A stretch of 37,747 nucleotides of DNA from Phycisphaerales bacterium UBA3190 (lineage in GTDB: Bacteria; Planctomycetota; Phycisphaerae; Phycisphaerales; UBA1924): positions 2,372-40,118 of the forward strand of contig DEXG01000003.1 in assembly GCA_002364005.1 (NCBI GenBank), given 5' to 3'. Position 1 is the stretch's first letter, and the number at the start of each line of letters is the position of its first letter. Made by a program: the position numbers and the translations under genes. Below, one piece after another: positions 7,518-15,326 of the stretch. The notes below the pieces were generated by a model. The model saw only the letters and a list, made by a program, of their open reading frames with translations, had not been told where the DNA came from and did not search any database.

Positions 7518-8315
7518 ATGTCCACGCTTGAACAGCGATACATCGAAGTGAAGCAGCGGGTCGCGGAGGCGGCACAACGCTCTGGGCGGACGCCGAACTC
7601 GGTGTACCTCATCGCGGTCACCAAGTTTGCTGAGCCGGAAGATATCCGGGAACTCATCGAGCTGGGGCACCGGGACTTCGGGGAGAACAAGGTTCAGCAG
7701 CTCTCGCAGCGTGCTGGCGTGATCAACGAGTGGTTCGAGCGCATGCGCATGCACCCACGCGTTGCCGGTGAGCACAGCGGGTTCGATCCGTCGACGCCGG
7801 TCCGCTGGCACATGATCGGGCACCTGCAGCGCAACAAGGTTCGCAAGATCGCCGACATCGTGCGGCTGGTGCATTCGGTCGACAGTCTGCGTCTGGCTGA
7901 GGAGATTCAGCAGGTCGCCAATAAGCTCGATCGGCAGATCGATGTGCTGCTCCAGGTCAATGTGTCGGGCGAGGACTCAAAGTTCGGCGTGCCCATCGCG
8001 GCGGCCGGCGCGATCGCCGAGCAGATTGACACGATGATCAATGTTCGCGTGCGTGGTCTCATGACTATGGCACCGCTGTCGTCCGAGCCCGAAGCGGTTC
8101 GTCCCCATTTCACCCGTTGCCGCGAGCTGTACGAAGACATGAAGCGTCAGGGCGTGGGCGAGGGCCACTTCGATCTGCTCTCCATGGGCATGAGCGGCGA
8201 TTACGAAGTCGCGATCGAAGAGGGCGCGAACCTGGTGCGTGTCGGTTCGGCGATCTTCGGGACACAGCAGGACGAAGAAGCCGCCGAGCCCTCGCTGAGT
8301 GGCTCGGGGGACTGA
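7518..8315 (+). CDS. YggS/PROSC family pyridoxal phosphate homeostasis protein
   Basis: This is a 265-residue cytoplasmic protein of the YggS/PLPBP family, which binds pyridoxal 5'-phosphate and buffers the vitamin B6 pool without known catalysis. The PLP lysine is Lys36 (LIAVTK), followed by the family motifs GENKVQQL, WHMIGHLQRNK, and the late SMGMSGDYEVAIEEGANLVRVGSAIFG signature (shortened here as SMGMSGDYE and RVGSAIFG). A segment of about 25 residues between the GENK and WHMIGHLQ motifs looks like an insertion relative to E. coli YggS. The ATG at 7518 has AGGAGG 4 nt upstream; ATG 7503 is in frame but upstream of that site. Confidence 0.93.
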   Translation: MSTLEQRYIEVKQRVAEAAQRSGRTPNSVYLIAVTKFAEPEDIRELIELGHRDFGENKVQQLSQRAGVINEWFERMRMHPRVAGEHSGFDPSTPVRWHMIGHLQRNKVRKIADIVRLVHSVDSLRLAEEIQQVANKLDRQIDVLLQVNVSGEDSKFGVPIAAAGAIAEQIDTMINVRVRGLMTMAPLSSEPEAVRPHFTRCRELYEDMKRQGVGEGHFDLLSMGMSGDYEVAIEEGANLVRVGSAIFGTQQDEEAAEPSLSGSGD

Positions 8316-8348
8316 TCCCTGAATAACCTGTATGGCAGCTGGGATGCG

Positions 8349-9167
8349 TTACGCGTTCAACAGCGAGCGGTCGCGCACCAGTTGTGCGAGGCGTCCGCCG
8401 TTTGATCGTGTCGCGACCATCTGGGCCTGCAGGTTGCGTCCGGGGCATGCCGTGGGACGCAGTTCCTGATGGGTGTATACCCGGCTGATAGGCACATGGA
8501 AACGCTGCATGGCGTAGGCGAGCATGCGATCGACCGAAGCGAGCGTCGCGGCGGTGGGGCGGATCTGCTCGTAGTTGCCGAAGACGACGATGCCCAGGTT
8601 CCCGGGGTTGTTGTCTTTGACATGGGCGCCCTGGAGTTCAAGCGGTCGTGCCTGCCAGATGCGTCCGCTGGGGTCGATGGCGAAGTGGTAGCCGATGTCG
8701 GCCCAGCCGTTGTTCAGGTGCCCGGTGCGGATCAGTTGGAGTCGGCGCAGCGAGTCGGCGTAGGCGCCGCCCGGTACGGGCATGATCGCATCGTGGTGCA
8801 CCGTGATGCGGTGCACGGCGTTCATGGGGTCGGCGAGCCAACGCTTGGGGCCCGAGTCGGTCCACTTGCTGCGGGGGATCACAAAGGAGGGGATCGCCGA
8901 GAGTGGGGCGGTCGTCTCCACGCCGGTTGTTTCTGTGCGTGTGATGATCGGCGAGGGTGTCGATGTGTGTGCGATGGGGTCGCTGGGGATCGGGTCCCCG
9001 AGCGAGCCGCCCTTGGACTTGACGCGCTTCTGGGCGGTCGAGTTGCACCCGATAAGTGAGCCAGCGATCCCGATGGCAAACCCGGCTTTGGCAACCGATG
9101 TGAGTGCCTTGCGTCGGGTGACTGCGGGCGTGTGGTCAGGATCTGATTGTGGGGTTGGGTGTGACAC
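8349..9167 (-). CDS. N-acetylmuramoyl-L-alanine amidase, exported lipoprotein
   Basis: This 272-residue protein is an amidase_2/PGRP-type enzyme that cuts the bond between muramic acid and the peptide stem. The start is GTG at 9167 with AAGGAA just upstream. The N terminus has RRK followed by a hydrophobic stretch ending in the lipobox SLIGC, which suggests Tat export and lipid anchoring. A low-complexity Thr/Pro linker follows. The catalytic domain, about 90-265, shows zinc ligands and neighbours: TVHHDA, YHFAIDPSGRIWQ, GNLGIVVFGNYE and YTHQELRPTACPGR. The final His and Cys match T7 lysozyme-type zinc ligands. It is divergent from mscS, possibly linking wall turnover and osmotic protection, though that is inference. 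Confidence 0.92.
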   Translation of the reverse strand: MSHPTPQSDPDHTPAVTRRKALTSVAKAGFAIGIAGSLIGCNSTAQKRVKSKGGSLGDPIPSDPIAHTSTPSPIITRTETTGVETTAPLSAIPSFVIPRSKWTDSGPKRWLADPMNAVHRITVHHDAIMPVPGGAYADSLRRLQLIRTGHLNNGWADIGYHFAIDPSGRIWQARPLELQGAHVKDNNPGNLGIVVFGNYEQIRPTAATLASVDRMLAYAMQRFHVPISRVYTHQELRPTACPGRNLQAQMVATRSNGGRLAQLVRDRSLLNA

Positions 9168-9444
9168 ACAAATTCCTTCGGCATTTCCCTCGGGTTGGGT
9201 GCAATCCTACCACGCGAAGAGTTGCACTTGGTGCCCGAACCATGCCAATCTGGTGAGGAATTTACAATCTAAACACAGAATCTGGCACGATTTGCGCAGG
9301 TAATGGGTGGGGAAGCACGAAAGTCGAGCATGGTTTTCGCTTTCAGGCGGGTTGCGGCTTAGTGTTGCTGAGCGCCGGCGTGTAAATGGCAGAGGTTGCC
9401 AGGGGACTTAGACGCCGTGCAAGGACTATAAAAAGGAAACGCAC

Positions 9445-10368
9445 ATGCTATTCATGCAAGAGGGTGAGGCGGTCGATGCCGCCAACGCGACCGAGCAGAC
9501 GAACGAACTCGTCAGCGGCGGGACTGAAGCCGCCAGCCGTTTGATGGAGGGTGATTTCAGCGGCGACACCTGGGTGTTGCTCTGGGATTCAGTTGGGTGG
9601 CCGATCACCAAGGCCGTCGTGCTGATTATCCTGGTGATCATCATCGCCAGCTGGGTCAGCAAGATCACCGGCAAGGCGGTCCGCAAGGCCAATGTCGAGG
9701 AGACGCTGGCACGCTTCCTCTCAAACCTTGCACGCTATGTTGTTCTCATTGCAGGTGCCGTCGCGATCCTCGGCACCCTTGGGGTTGAGACGACCAGCTT
9801 CGCAGCGCTGATCGCGGCCGTTGGCTTTGCCATCGGTATGGCGATGTCCGGCATGCTCGGCAATGTTGCTTCGGGTGTCATGCTGCTCTTCTTCCGCCCA
9901 TTCAAGGTTGGCGATGTCGTTGCTGCTGGTGGGACCACGGGCAAGGTCTTTGAGATCGGTCTGTTCACCACTACCTTCGATACCCCCGACAACCGACGCA
10001 TCATCGTGCCGAACAACTCGATCTTCGGCGGGACCATCGAGAACATCTCGCACCACGCGACGCGTCGCGTTTCGATCGATGTCGGTACGGACTACGGCGC
10101 GGACATCGACAAGGCACGCGAGATCATGCTCGCCGCAGCTTCGGCCACGGACAATGTCCTGACTGATCCTGCACCCGCGGTCGTTCTTGCCGGTCTGGGC
10201 GGCTCGTCGATCGACTGGTCCGTGCGTGTTTGGGTGAATGCCGCGGATTACTGGGCGGTCATGGATGCGCTGACCCGCAATGTCAAGGTCGCCCTTGATG
10301 ATGCAGGCATCGGCATCCCCTTCCCGCAGATGGATGTTCACATCGACGGCAAGGTCGCACAGGGCTGA
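9445..10368 (+). CDS. mscS: Small-conductance mechanosensitive channel, MscS type
   Basis: This 307-residue inner-membrane channel is expected to open under membrane tension and release solutes on hypo-osmotic shock. Three transmembrane helices lie at about 52-72, 92-115 and 118-145. The pore helix has the MscS pattern of alternating Ala and Gly (AAVGFAIGMAMSGMLGN), followed by the FRPFKVGD beta domain and a cytoplasmic cage with the RIIVPNNSIFGG motif. The N-terminal 40 residues are acidic and Glu/Asn/Thr-rich. AAGGAAA precedes the ATG. The gene ends in a strong terminator. No missing element was seen. Confidence 0.95.
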   Translation: MLFMQEGEAVDAANATEQTNELVSGGTEAASRLMEGDFSGDTWVLLWDSVGWPITKAVVLIILVIIIASWVSKITGKAVRKANVEETLARFLSNLARYVVLIAGAVAILGTLGVETTSFAALIAAVGFAIGMAMSGMLGNVASGVMLLFFRPFKVGDVVAAGGTTGKVFEIGLFTTTFDTPDNRRIIVPNNSIFGGTIENISHHATRRVSIDVGTDYGADIDKAREIMLAAASATDNVLTDPAPAVVLAGLGGSSIDWSVRVWVNAADYWAVMDALTRNVKVALDDAGIGIPFPQMDVHIDGKVAQG

Positions 10369-10390
10369 GCCCATCCAATCCTGTTCTTCA

Positions 10391-10416
10391 AACCCACGCC
10401 CCGGCGTGGGTTTTTT
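10391..10416 (+). terminator. Rho-independent terminator of mscS
   Basis: CCCACGC and GCGTGGG form a stem with a four-base CCCG loop (10393-10410), flanked by AA on the left and six T residues (10411-10416) on the right. The last T is shared with the stop codon of the convergent asnB gene. Confidence 0.9.
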
Positions 10417-12563
10417 CATGCGCCTTCTTGTGCGTCGTTGCGGACTCGCTGCAGCCACTTGGCCCAGATGCTCAACACCAGCAGCATGTAGAGGCGCTGG
10501 GAATGGTCACGCCCGTGCCAGGGGTTGATGGATTTCTCCCCAGCCGCGTCGTGCTCGCGGAGCATCTGTTCGACGAACTTCATGTTGATCTCGACCCCGG
10601 CCTCGGCGAGCCCCGGGAACGGGTCGGCTGAGTGGAGGTGGTCGTGGAGCAGTTGTCGCATAGAGCCGTAGTCCGTGCGGAACCACTCGCCGATGGGGAT
10701 CGCGAAGCCCTGCTTGGGGCGATCGACGATGTGGTCGGGGAGGTACTTGCGGGCGACTTGTTTGAGGAGGCCTTTGCGCTGGCCGTTGGGCATGAGCGAA
10801 TCGATGGTGGCCGTCGTCGCTGCCTGCACTAGGTTCGAGTCCAGAAACGGGCATCGAACTTCAAGAGCTGCATGCATAGATGCGGTGTCCGTTTTCACGA
10901 GCAGGTCATCAGGCAAGTATTCATGGAGATCATCGGAGAGTGCATTGGAAACGGCAATGGATCTTGAAGCAGGGACAAGCACGCGGTACATCCCAAAGAA
11001 TGAAGCCCCAAAGGTGAACGCATTACAGAGTACGCCAGAGAGTGCCATGCCTAGACGATTGTGGTTCAATAGACGGTCATGCTGGTACTTTGAGAAACCA
11101 TCACGAAGACTGGGATAACCCATTTCGCGAGCTGCATTCCCCAGGCGAGCAAGTCGAGCGCTACCAGATTTTGGGTCGCGTTGAGGGAGCGAATAACTAG
11201 GAACAAGCATGAGCAGCGATTTGCCATTTCTGAGCAAACCCGCTGCTTGGTGGCGTTGATAGCCGGCAAAGAGTTCGTCACCGCCATCTCCACTGAGAGC
11301 GACACGAACGACATCGCGGGCAGCTTTGCTTACCCAGTATGTAGGGAGCAGCGAACTGTCCCCGAATGGAAATCCGAGGCGTTCGATCAGTTTGATCAAA
11401 TCACTTGCTGGTTCGGGACTACATTCAATCACACGATGACGAGTCCCAATAGCCATAGCGGTCTCGCTTGCGGCATCAGACTCGTCGTATGCGTCGTCTG
11501 GCATTCTGACGGTGAGCGTCTCGATCGAGGAGTCAAGCTTGTGAGCGTGTGCAGCGAGTAAGCCAGAGTCGATTCCGCCTGATAAAAAGATGCCTACCGG
11601 AACATCGGCTTGCATTCTCATCTCTACGCTCTTTGCGAGCAGCAGATCAACTTCTTCTACCCCGAGAGTCCGAGTTCTATCTACAGGCCTGCATGTAGTC
11701 TCATTCCTGTACCAGTTCCATTCACGGGCAAGCAGCGTCTTCTTCTTCCAAGTGGATGTCGAGACTAAATCCTCGATCTGTGATGGTGCAGAAAGTGTCT
11801 TGATACAGCGCGAAAGCGGACGAAGAAACTCAGGTTGAATCAGTAGATCTGGATTCACGGATGGAGGTGTCAACTCAAGGATACCGGCGGGTGAGCTGGA
11901 AACCAGATGAAGTCCAGTCTTCGTTGTGGTATGCCACGCTCGTTTCTCGCGGAAACGATCATTGGTGATCGTGATATCGCCCGTTTGACTTAACCAGCAG
12001 AGTATCGCCCACATGCCTTCAAGCTTCGAGGGGAGGCCTTCGCTTCGGGTTTTCCAAGGTTTACCCTTGGGCTTTGCGATGTCAGGCCGACCCTGCCCCC
12101 ACGCTCTCCACCCATGCACCAAAACCTCCGTGTCCGAGTGGTCCGTCTCGAACACATACCCCTGCCCCTCGAGTTCCTTCCGAAGTTCCCGGTGGTTGTA
12201 AATACACCCGTTAAACACCACCGCGACCAGCGGCTTGTCCGGCTCAACCTCGCTGGCGATGATCGGCGTGTCCCCCGGCTGGTAGGTCAGGTCTGGGCGG
12301 AGACGATCGCCGTCGTGGACCATCGGCTGGTGCCCGCCGGCGTGGTCGATGATGCTCAGGCGGCGGTGCACGAGGGCAACATCGACGATGGTGCCGTCCT
12401 CACGCACGGCCCGGTCACGGAAGCGCCCCTGCCCGTCGGGGCCGCGGTGCTTGATCGACTCATCGAGGATGTCGAGCCAGGACTCGGGGATCACTTCCAG
12501 CGGCGGTGGTGGGGGGCCGTCTTTGGGGTCGTGGATCTTGATGACGCCGGCGATGCCGCACAT
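10416..12563 (-). CDS. asnB: Glutamine-hydrolysing asparagine synthetase (AsnB family), compositionally mosaic
   Basis: This cytoplasmic enzyme forms an amide from a carboxylate using glutamine and ATP; asparagine is the default product, though AsnB homologues also serve envelope polysaccharide clusters. At 715 residues it is longer than the usual 550-640. Cys2 (MCGIAG) is the glutaminase nucleophile, with RHRGPDGQG-like and SDTEVLVHGW motifs in the N-terminal domain. The synthetase domain has the PP-loop LSGGIDSG near residue 328 and GDGGDELFAGY near 425. The central part, about 10850-12055, is clearly lower in GC than both ends, although the reading frame and motifs are intact. It is translationally coupled to the preceding membrane-protein gene by TAATG. 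Confidence 0.9.
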   Translation of the reverse strand: MCGIAGVIKIHDPKDGPPPPPLEVIPESWLDILDESIKHRGPDGQGRFRDRAVREDGTIVDVALVHRRLSIIDHAGGHQPMVHDGDRLRPDLTYQPGDTPIIASEVEPDKPLVAVVFNGCIYNHRELRKELEGQGYVFETDHSDTEVLVHGWRAWGQGRPDIAKPKGKPWKTRSEGLPSKLEGMWAILCWLSQTGDITITNDRFREKRAWHTTTKTGLHLVSSSPAGILELTPPSVNPDLLIQPEFLRPLSRCIKTLSAPSQIEDLVSTSTWKKKTLLAREWNWYRNETTCRPVDRTRTLGVEEVDLLLAKSVEMRMQADVPVGIFLSGGIDSGLLAAHAHKLDSSIETLTVRMPDDAYDESDAASETAMAIGTRHRVIECSPEPASDLIKLIERLGFPFGDSSLLPTYWVSKAARDVVRVALSGDGGDELFAGYQRHQAAGLLRNGKSLLMLVPSYSLPQRDPKSGSARLARLGNAAREMGYPSLRDGFSKYQHDRLLNHNRLGMALSGVLCNAFTFGASFFGMYRVLVPASRSIAVSNALSDDLHEYLPDDLLVKTDTASMHAALEVRCPFLDSNLVQAATTATIDSLMPNGQRKGLLKQVARKYLPDHIVDRPKQGFAIPIGEWFRTDYGSMRQLLHDHLHSADPFPGLAEAGVEINMKFVEQMLREHDAAGEKSINPWHGRDHSQRLYMLLVLSIWAKWLQRVRNDAQEGA

Positions 12564-13168
12564 TACGGGGTGGCCTCATCGGTCGCGGCGGGCTTGGGCT
12601 CGGCCTGCGACTGGGTCTCGGCTTCGGCGGTCAGATCACGCCCGATCTGGATGTCATCGTCGATGACGAAGTCCACATGGTCCTTGAAGGTGCCCGATTG
12701 GTACCCCCAGAAGGTATGGACGATGCGGGTGACGAACATCGCGGCGACGAAGGCGAAGACGAAGGCCCAGGAGTGGGTGATCTGGTAGAAGTGCTGCAGG
12801 GCCCACATGCCGCCCATCGAGACGAGCATGAAGATGGGCACGAGGGCCATCCGCTCGGCCTGCACACGGGTGGCGTCCTGCATGAACTTACGCGATTTGG
12901 GCAGGTGGTCATCTTTGGGGAGGTTCCCGCGTGGGTTCCAGTGGTTGGCGACCCAGTGCAGGGCGTAGTACATGCAGACATCGATCGTGGTGTCCAGGAC
13001 ATACGCGATGACCGAGATGAGGAACTTGTGCTCGGGCCCGATCCACTCACCGATGAGGAAGACGGGGTACTTGGCGATCGCGATCGACAGGAACCCGGCC
13101 ATCAGGATGTTGATGTTGATATTGACGACCCGTTTGCGCTGGTAGTACTTGAATACGCGCCTTTGCAT
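12563..13168 (-). CDS. Multi-spanning membrane protein of unknown function
   Basis: I do not recognise this 201-residue protein. It has a basic N terminus (MQRRVFKYYQRKR), then about four hydrophobic segments near residues 20-40, 48-72, 107-128 and 134-150, and a hydrophilic acidic Ala/Glu/Gln-rich tail ending ATDEATP. AAGGA stands 9 nt before the ATG. Its stop overlaps the asnB start (TAATG), and it begins 20 nt after the polyprenyl synthase gene, so it is one of four genes on a single minus-strand operon. The neighbours suggest an envelope or lipid-linked role, but this is only context. It may be a planctomycete-specific family. Confidence 0.8.
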   Translation of the reverse strand: MQRRVFKYYQRKRVVNININILMAGFLSIAIAKYPVFLIGEWIGPEHKFLISVIAYVLDTTIDVCMYYALHWVANHWNPRGNLPKDDHLPKSRKFMQDATRVQAERMALVPIFMLVSMGGMWALQHFYQITHSWAFVFAFVAAMFVTRIVHTFWGYQSGTFKDHVDFVIDDDIQIGRDLTAEAETQSQAEPKPAATDEATP

Positions 13169-13188
13169 CGGGTGGTCCTTGAGCGGGT

Positions 13189-14244
13189 TTAGTACGAGCG
13201 GCTGATGACCGCGTCGGCGATGAGATCGAGCATCGATCGCCCGGGTGATTCGGGCAGTTCGATCAGGGCGCTCTTGGCCCGATCAACATACGACGAAGCG
13301 AGCGACTGGGTCGCATCGATCGAGCCGGTTGATCCGATGGCCTCGATCAGCTCGGGGATGCCCGATTGGTCGTGCTCCGCGGCTTGGCGGATCAGTTCGA
13401 GCGATCGGATCGTCTGCTGCTCATCGGCGTGGGCGAGGTGATGGATGAGCGGGTAGGTCAGCTTGCCCTTTTCAAGGTCCTTGCCGACCGATTTGCCGAC
13501 CTGATCCTCGTTGCCCATCAGGTCGAGCACATCGTCCTGGATCTGGAAGGCGATGCCCAATGCACGCCCGAAGCGGAGCAGCGATTGGGTGATCGGGTGC
13601 TCGCGCTGGTCGAAGCCCAGTGTGCACAGGGCCCCGAGTTCGCAGGCGGCCCCGATAAGCGCGGCGGTCTTGCGCTCAAGGATCTCGAGGTAGGTGGCCT
13701 CGTCGAGCGAGTGGTTGTCGCGGTGCTGGAGCTGGAGCAGCTCGCCCGTGCACATGACCGCCGAGGCGTTGCCGACGATCCGGGAGGGGACGGGCGAATC
13801 GAGCGTCGAGCAGAGTTCGTAGGCCGAGGCGATCAGGTAGTCGCCCAAGATGACCGAGGTCTCGTTGCCGTGGAGCATGTTGAGCGTCTGCCCGCGCCGC
13901 CGGATCTCGGCCTCGTCGAGGACATCGTCGTGAACGAGGGTGGCCATGTGGACCATCTCGCAGACCGCGCCGCAGACGATGTGGGCGTGGGTGCAGAGCG
14001 TGCTCGTGTTGTCGCTCTCAATCATTTGGGCATGCTGATCGTTCGCGGCGATGCCGCAGAGCAGCACGAGCGTCGGGCGGAGCATCTTGCCGCGGTAGCG
14101 CTCGATGTACTTGCACATCTCATCGACCGGTGGAAGATCCGAGACGAGCTGCTGCTCAAAGACCTCGATCACGCTTGGGAACGCGTCGGCGATGACCTCT
14201 TGAAGGGATTCGAGTTCGGAGGGGATGTCGAGCACGCCTTGCAA
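13189..14244 (-). CDS. Polyprenyl diphosphate synthase (long-chain, IspB-like)
   Basis: This enzyme builds a long all-trans prenyl diphosphate by adding isopentenyl units to an allylic primer, probably for the menaquinone side chain. It has 351 residues. The first aspartate-rich motif is at about 106-110 (DDVLD in LVHDDVLDEAEIRRRG) and the second is QIQDDVLD, with GKSVGKDLEKGKLTYP following. The start is a TTG at 14244 supported by GAGGTG 7 nt upstream; that site overlaps the stop region of the preceding methyltransferase, 11 nt away. The second motif has DDVLD rather than DDIxD, which is common. Chain length cannot be read from sequence alone. Confidence 0.93.
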   Translation of the reverse strand: MQGVLDIPSELESLQEVIADAFPSVIEVFEQQLVSDLPPVDEMCKYIERYRGKMLRPTLVLLCGIAANDQHAQMIESDNTSTLCTHAHIVCGAVCEMVHMATLVHDDVLDEAEIRRRGQTLNMLHGNETSVILGDYLIASAYELCSTLDSPVPSRIVGNASAVMCTGELLQLQHRDNHSLDEATYLEILERKTAALIGAACELGALCTLGFDQREHPITQSLLRFGRALGIAFQIQDDVLDLMGNEDQVGKSVGKDLEKGKLTYPLIHHLAHADEQQTIRSLELIRQAAEHDQSGIPELIEAIGSTGSIDATQSLASSYVDRAKSALIELPESPGRSMLDLIADAVISRSY

Positions 14245-14255
14245 AGCTGTTCACC

Positions 14256-15149
14256 TCAGTCGTACGCGACAATGTAGTTGATGAAGGCGGGGTCCGCAGC
14301 ACCCTCGCGCGTAGGTTCGTATTCGCCGTTGCCCTCGCCCTCGTCGTCTTCGCCTTCCCAGTAGACATGGACCTGGGTGAAGCCGGCCTCGCTGAGCAGT
14401 TCCTGGATCTCGACGAGCGACCAGAGCCGCCAGTGATAAACGAACGCGTCGTTCATGCGGGTCTTGTCTGGGAACTTGAAGTGGATGCGGCACTCCATGT
14501 CATTGGTGATGGGGTTGAATGTCTTCTGTTCCCAGATGTAGGTGAACTTGCGTCCGGGGCCGTCGTCGATCTTCTTGGCCTCGCGGGTCTCGGTCATCGC
14601 TTCGGAGCCGCCGTAATGGTCGAGGAAGAAAACACCGTCTTCGCCCAGACTCTCGCGTACCGATTTGAAGTAGTTGCGAAGCTCATCGCGGGTCTTGAAG
14701 AGCCAGTAGCTGAAGTTCATCGCCAGGACGCAGTCAGCACCGACCGCATCGCCGGGTTCGAGCACATTGCGGTTGTGCAGCATGATGCGTTGTTGCTGCT
14801 CTGGGCTCAGCTGGCTGATGTGGTGCTCGGTTCCCCAATCGAGCGTGGGCTGGTCGATATCCAGACCGACCGCCCGGTTGGACTCGCGGCGGCGGACCCA
14901 TTCCGTGCTGGTGTTGCCTGTGCCGCAGAAATCCTCTCGCAGCAGCACGCCCTTGCGTCCCCTGATCTGCTCGAAGGTCTCATCGATGAAATCGATCTCG
15001 GCCTCGACATTCTGGACCGAGAGCTGGTACAACTCGTGGCGGTCAGCGTTGGCGGCAGAAAATGCGCCATCGGCCTTGGCCTGCTTGGCAGCTTTGGCTT
15101 CGAGCTTCTTCTTGCGTCCGGACTTATGGGACATGGTCTGGGTGCTCAT
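14256..15149 (-). CDS. Class I SAM-dependent methyltransferase (paralogue A)
   Basis: This is a 297-residue methyltransferase of unknown substrate. A basic, Lys-rich N terminus (about 1-25) precedes the Rossmann-like core. The SAM-binding region is LREDFCGTGNTSTEW, followed by an acidic strand end GLDIDQPT and a later MNFSYWLFKTR segment. The C-terminal part has DAFVYHWRLWS. The same landmarks occur in the gene at 29106-29888, so the two are paralogues. I chose the ATG at 15149 because the upstream TTG at 15185 lies in a repeat-like stretch; GGGGAA is about 9 nt before the ATG. It heads the operon with the prenyl synthase, suggesting, but not showing, a role in quinone methylation. Confidence 0.85.
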   Translation of the reverse strand: MSTQTMSHKSGRKKKLEAKAAKQAKADGAFSAANADRHELYQLSVQNVEAEIDFIDETFEQIRGRKGVLLREDFCGTGNTSTEWVRRRESNRAVGLDIDQPTLDWGTEHHISQLSPEQQQRIMLHNRNVLEPGDAVGADCVLAMNFSYWLFKTRDELRNYFKSVRESLGEDGVFFLDHYGGSEAMTETREAKKIDDGPGRKFTYIWEQKTFNPITNDMECRIHFKFPDKTRMNDAFVYHWRLWSLVEIQELLSEAGFTQVHVYWEGEDDEGEGNGEYEPTREGAADPAFINYIVAYD

Positions 15150-15183
15150 CGCGGTGGTTCCCCGCAAATACTTTCCTGATTTC

Positions 15184-15198
15184 AAGCCCGTCCCACGA
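15184..15198 (-). repeat. Partial copy of a dispersed GTGGGACGGGCTT repeat
   Basis: These 15 bases are the exact reverse complement of 20861-20875. Here only one arm is present, just upstream of the methyltransferase start. Confidence 0.5.
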
Positions 15199-15326
15199 CG
15201 GGTCGAGATTCTGATTCACATAATAGATGTTCGATGCGGCAGGTTCCCGTGCTGGGCCTGAATCTGAGAGAAGCCGATGATTGATTCAGAGTCTAGACTC
15301 CTGCCTGAAACGGAGGAACAGTCACG

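Noticed and set aside
13366..14277. 303-codon open frame opposite the prenyl synthase gene
   Set aside because: It is a shadow of a conserved gene with clear aspartate motifs; its own translation has no recognisable domain.
14367..15179. 270-codon open frame opposite methyltransferase A
   Set aside because: It is antisense to a gene with a clear paralogue elsewhere in the window; there is no support for its own coding.
15150..15185. TTG at 15185 as start of methyltransferase A
   Set aside because: The extra 12 residues are not family-like and reach into a dispersed repeat; the ATG at 15149 is better.
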